From: Verrucomicrobiota bacterium
Lineage (GTDB): Bacteria; Verrucomicrobiota; Verrucomicrobiia; Limisphaerales; JADLHS01
Length of the DNA: 40,836 nt
NCBI GenBank assembly: GCA_025350905.1
Contig: JANXWY010000319.1
Location: 1-40,836, forward strand
Direction: 5' to 3'
A program made the position numbers and the translations under genes. The notes beneath the pieces were generated by a model. The model worked only from the letters and a program-made list of their open reading frames with translations. It was not told where the DNA came from and searched no databases. Of the stretch, positions 38,722 to 40,836 are shown piece after piece (the stretch's first letter is position 1; each line of letters begins with the position of its first letter).

Positions 38722-40836
38722 TCATTCCTGCGGACTGACTGTGGAGTCCATTCGAACCGCCACTTCCTTCACCTTGCGCAAATCCAGTTTGCCGGTGCCA
38801 AGCATGGGGAAAGCTTCCAATCGTACGAAGGCATCGGCTTTGGGCTTCCACAGATTCGGCAGATCGCAGGCGTTGAGTTTTTCCAGACACGACTGAAGTT
38901 TGTCGTCGGTCAACTTGTGCAAGACCACGAGCCGTTCGCCTTTCTTTTCGTCGGCGACGCTCGTGACGACGAACGTTTGTTCCGTCACGCCGGCGAGCTC
39001 GTGCAACTTTTCCTCCACCTTGATGTGCGGGACCATTTCGCCACCGATCTTGCTGAAGCGGCTCAGGCGATCCGTGATTTGCAGAAAGCCATCTTCATCG
39101 AGTGCGGCGACGTCGCCCGTGACATACCATTTGGCGGACGAGTCGGGTCGCCCTTCACCCGGCCCGCTCCCCACTGGCTGGGGAGCGGATGGCTGCAGGC
39201 TCGGCGAGGGGTCATCTATCAACACTTCCGCCGTCTTCTCCGGCTTGCCCAGATAACCCAGCATGATATTCGGACCACGCACCAACAACAAACCTGGTTG
39301 ACCTGGCGCCACCGGCGCGCGTGTTTCGGGGTCCACAATGCGCACGCAAATGCCCGGCAGCGGATGACCGATCTTTCCGCGTTTGGCGCCCACTTGCCGG
39401 AATCCCGCCGCGCGAAAGTCGTGGGTATTCACCGTGACCGCCGGCGAGCATTCGGTGCAACCATAGGCCTCGAAGGGCCGGATGCCGAATTGTTCGTCGA
39501 AGGCGGCCGCCACCCGGTCCGGCAATTTCTCCGCCCCGACCGCGACCAGGCGCACGCTGCCGAATTGTTCCGCCGTACAGCCGCGCAGATACAGTTGCAG
39601 AAACGTCGGGGTGGCCAGCAGGAACGTGACTTTGTGATCGCACACGAGCGGTCCAATGGTTTTGGCGTCGAGCGGATTCGCATGATACGCGGCCCCGACG
39701 CCGAGCACCGCCGGCAACATCAGCGTGCCGGTGAAGCCCAACGAATGAAAAAACGGGAGCACCCCGAGCACGCGATCGTTGCGTTGAAAGGCGAAGACCT
39801 GGCCCATCTGCTCGATGTTCGAACCGAGGTTGTAATGCGAGAGCATGACGCCCTTGGGTTCGCCGGTGCTGCCGCTGGAAAAAATCACGGTGGCGAGATC
39901 GTCCAACGGATCTTCCGCTTCGTAGGCGACGAGCTGAGGAGTCTCTTTATTTTTTCCGAGGGCAGAAGTTTGAGACTCCTTACGTCGTCTCCTACGATTA
40001 CCAAGAGCGCCTTCCAACAGGCCCACCGGTAAAAGCCACGCCATGAGAAAGGCGGTGAGTTTTTCCCCCGCGGATGGTGCGCCCCTCACCCGTCCTGCGG
40101 CCACCCTCTCCCCATCCGATGGGGAGTGGGACGGGGTGAGGGGTTCATCGGTCGTTGGTTGTGAGCCAACCACATCCTCCAAATAGACGACTTCTCCGGG
40201 CAATTTCAGTTTCACCTTTTCCAAAAAAGCCCGGGAAGTCAGCACGGTCTTGATGTCACATTGCTTCACACACGACGCGAGCGCCTCCTCGGACAGGGTG
40301 TAATTCAAATTTACCGGCACCTTGCCACTCAGCAGCGCCGCGAAGTTCACCAACGCGCCGGGCACTGAGGGTGGCAACAACAAGCCCACCATTTTCTGGC
40401 CGGCCCAAACACTGCGTAACCGGCGGGCGAGGAGAACCGTCCGCACCAACGCTGCACTGAAACTGAGTTCCGGATTTTGAGCGCCCACCATCGCCAGTCG
40501 GAACGGAACACGCCGGGCCGTTTTCACGAACGCCCGGTGCAACGGTTGCATCCGGTCGCGGCGATCATGCCAGGCCGACGCTTGGAGTTCCTGCACCGCC
40601 TGGCGCACTTCGAAGACGGTGGCGCGCGAAGTCAGCGGCGAACCGAAGCTCACCGTGACCGGGTGCGGGATGCGATGGGGCAGTTTCCAGATGAACCGCC
40701 GCTTTTCAAAACTGAACAAGCTGCCCCACACTCCATCCAACGCGATGGGCACGATGGGCGCCTCCACATCTTTCATGATGCGCTCCAACCCGCGTCGGAA
40801 CGGCAGCAGTTGGCCGATGCGCGTGATCTGGCCTTC
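38722..40836 (-). CDS. aas: Aas-like acyltransferase/acyl-ACP synthetase, 5' end beyond the window
   Basis: 704 residues visible; the frame is open to the right edge. The first residues, EGQITRIGQLLPFRRG, are PlsC motif III, so an N-terminal acyltransferase domain lies mostly outside. The AMP-binding domain follows: IFSSGSTGEPKGVMLSH, YGCTECSPAV, YVTGDVAALDEDGF, DRLSRFSKIGGEMV and a C-terminal catalytic Lys in GTGKLDLRKV. Aas activates fatty acids onto ACP and reacylates lysophosphatidylethanolamine, often lysolipid left by Lnt, encoded just downstream. Three stretches look inserted: PLTPSHSPSDGERVAAGRVRG, GNRRRRRKESQTSALGKNKE and DPSPSLQPSAPQPVGSGPGE. Each is encoded by a palindromic repeat and leaves the frame intact. 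Confidence 0.9.
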   Translation of the reverse strand, partial: EGQITRIGQLLPFRRGLERIMKDVEAPIVPIALDGVWGSLFSFEKRRFIWKLPHRIPHPVTVSFGSPLTSRATVFEVRQAVQELQASAWHDRRDRMQPLHRAFVKTARRVPFRLAMVGAQNPELSFSAALVRTVLLARRLRSVWAGQKMVGLLLPPSVPGALVNFAALLSGKVPVNLNYTLSEEALASCVKQCDIKTVLTSRAFLEKVKLKLPGEVVYLEDVVGSQPTTDEPLTPSHSPSDGERVAAGRVRGAPSAGEKLTAFLMAWLLPVGLLEGALGNRRRRRKESQTSALGKNKETPQLVAYEAEDPLDDLATVIFSSGSTGEPKGVMLSHYNLGSNIEQMGQVFAFQRNDRVLGVLPFFHSLGFTGTLMLPAVLGVGAAYHANPLDAKTIGPLVCDHKVTFLLATPTFLQLYLRGCTAEQFGSVRLVAVGAEKLPDRVAAAFDEQFGIRPFEAYGCTECSPAVTVNTHDFRAAGFRQVGAKRGKIGHPLPGICVRIVDPETRAPVAPGQPGLLLVRGPNIMLGYLGKPEKTAEVLIDDPSPSLQPSAPQPVGSGPGEGRPDSSAKWYVTGDVAALDEDGFLQITDRLSRFSKIGGEMVPHIKVEEKLHELAGVTEQTFVVTSVADEKKGERLVVLHKLTDDKLQSCLEKLNACDLPNLWKPKADAFVRLEAFPMLGTGKLDLRKVKEVAVRMDSTVSPQE
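39149..39215. repeat. Palindromic repeat family A, copy 5 (in frame in aas)
   Basis: The stem CCGCTCCCCA/TGGGGAGCGG (39164-39188) with degenerate outer arms. It adds about 22 residues between KTAEVL and WYVTGD, which are usually separated by only a few residues in AMP-forming synthetases. Confidence 0.8.
39922..39995. repeat. Inverted repeat of a second family (in frame in aas)
   Basis: The arms GTAGGCGACGAGCTGAGGAG... (39922-39945) and ...TTACGTCGTCTCCTAC (39972-39995) are reverse complements at about 19 of 24 positions, with a 26-bp AT-richer centre. On the minus strand they encode RRRRRKESQTSALGKNKE, not expected in this enzyme. Confidence 0.7.
40079..40146. repeat. Palindromic repeat family A, copy 6 (in frame in aas)
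   Basis: Core CCCTCTCCCCATCCGATGGGGAGTGGG (40104-40130), with outer CCCCTCACCC and GGGTGAGGGG arms, nearly identical to copy 1. Encodes LTPSHSPSDGERVAAGRVRG on the minus strand. Confidence 0.88.

Noticed and set aside
3661-40146. CRISPR-like reading of the scattered palindromic repeats
   Set aside because: Copies are far apart, not regularly spaced, have no spacers, and no cas gene is present.

Overview
The window looks like a chromosomal segment of a high-GC Verrucomicrobiota bacterium (Pedosphaera/Limisphaerales-like). This rests on gene content: a DUF1559-type pseudopilin with an [16 protein letters not shown] leader, a DUF4038 (GH140-like) glycosidase, PQQ-type propellers, a lipoprotein N-acyltransferase, a heptose-phosphate phosphatase, and many in-frame palindromic repeats. 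It is an inference, not a database match. No rRNA, tRNA, CRISPR array, prophage or intact IS element was seen. All protein names come from motifs read by eye; no similarity search was run.

Layout. 1-2500: a GH140-like glycosidase running off the left edge and a pseudopilin, both on minus. 2683-6152: a three-gene ABC-2 exporter (ATPase, two permeases). 6306-6848: a GmhB-like phosphatase on minus. 7027-11585: four overlapping plus-strand genes (PQQ propeller, S10 carboxypeptidase-like, HemW-like radical SAM, UbiC-like lyase). 11757-16965: a type VII secretion-like locus with two WXG100-like small proteins, a coiled-coil protein and a large membrane FtsK/EssC-type ATPase. 17075-18471: an ECF sigma factor in one minus-strand operon with a CpxP-like protein and a one-TM protein. 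18959-23356: a lipoprotein, a CehA/McbA metallohydrolase, a probable MITE with a 9-bp target duplication, and small membrane or SRPBCC proteins.

23376-34536 is the most coherent system. A CarH/LitR-type MerR regulator with the B12-photoreceptor motif W-x9-EH is divergent from a long plus-strand run: sigma-70 factor, CrtN-like desaturase, aldehyde dehydrogenase, CrtP-like desaturase/oxidase, PlsC-like acyltransferase, CrtQ/HpnB-like glycosyltransferase, redoxin-like secreted protein and photolyase. Most junctions overlap by ATGA/GTGA. I read this as a light-induced programme that makes a glycosylated, acylated (probably C30) carotenoid acid and repairs UV-damaged DNA. The divergent promoter carries three ATAGACA repeats, two of them touching the predicted -10 boxes.

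34637-35564: tandem paralogous lipoproteins. 35633-40836: a minus-strand lipid module (Aas-like acyltransferase/acyl-ACP synthetase cut by the right edge, Lnt, PlsC-like acyltransferase). At least six copies of one palindromic GC-rich repeat are scattered through the window. Four lie in frame inside coding genes, and a different inverted repeat is also in frame in the Aas-like gene.
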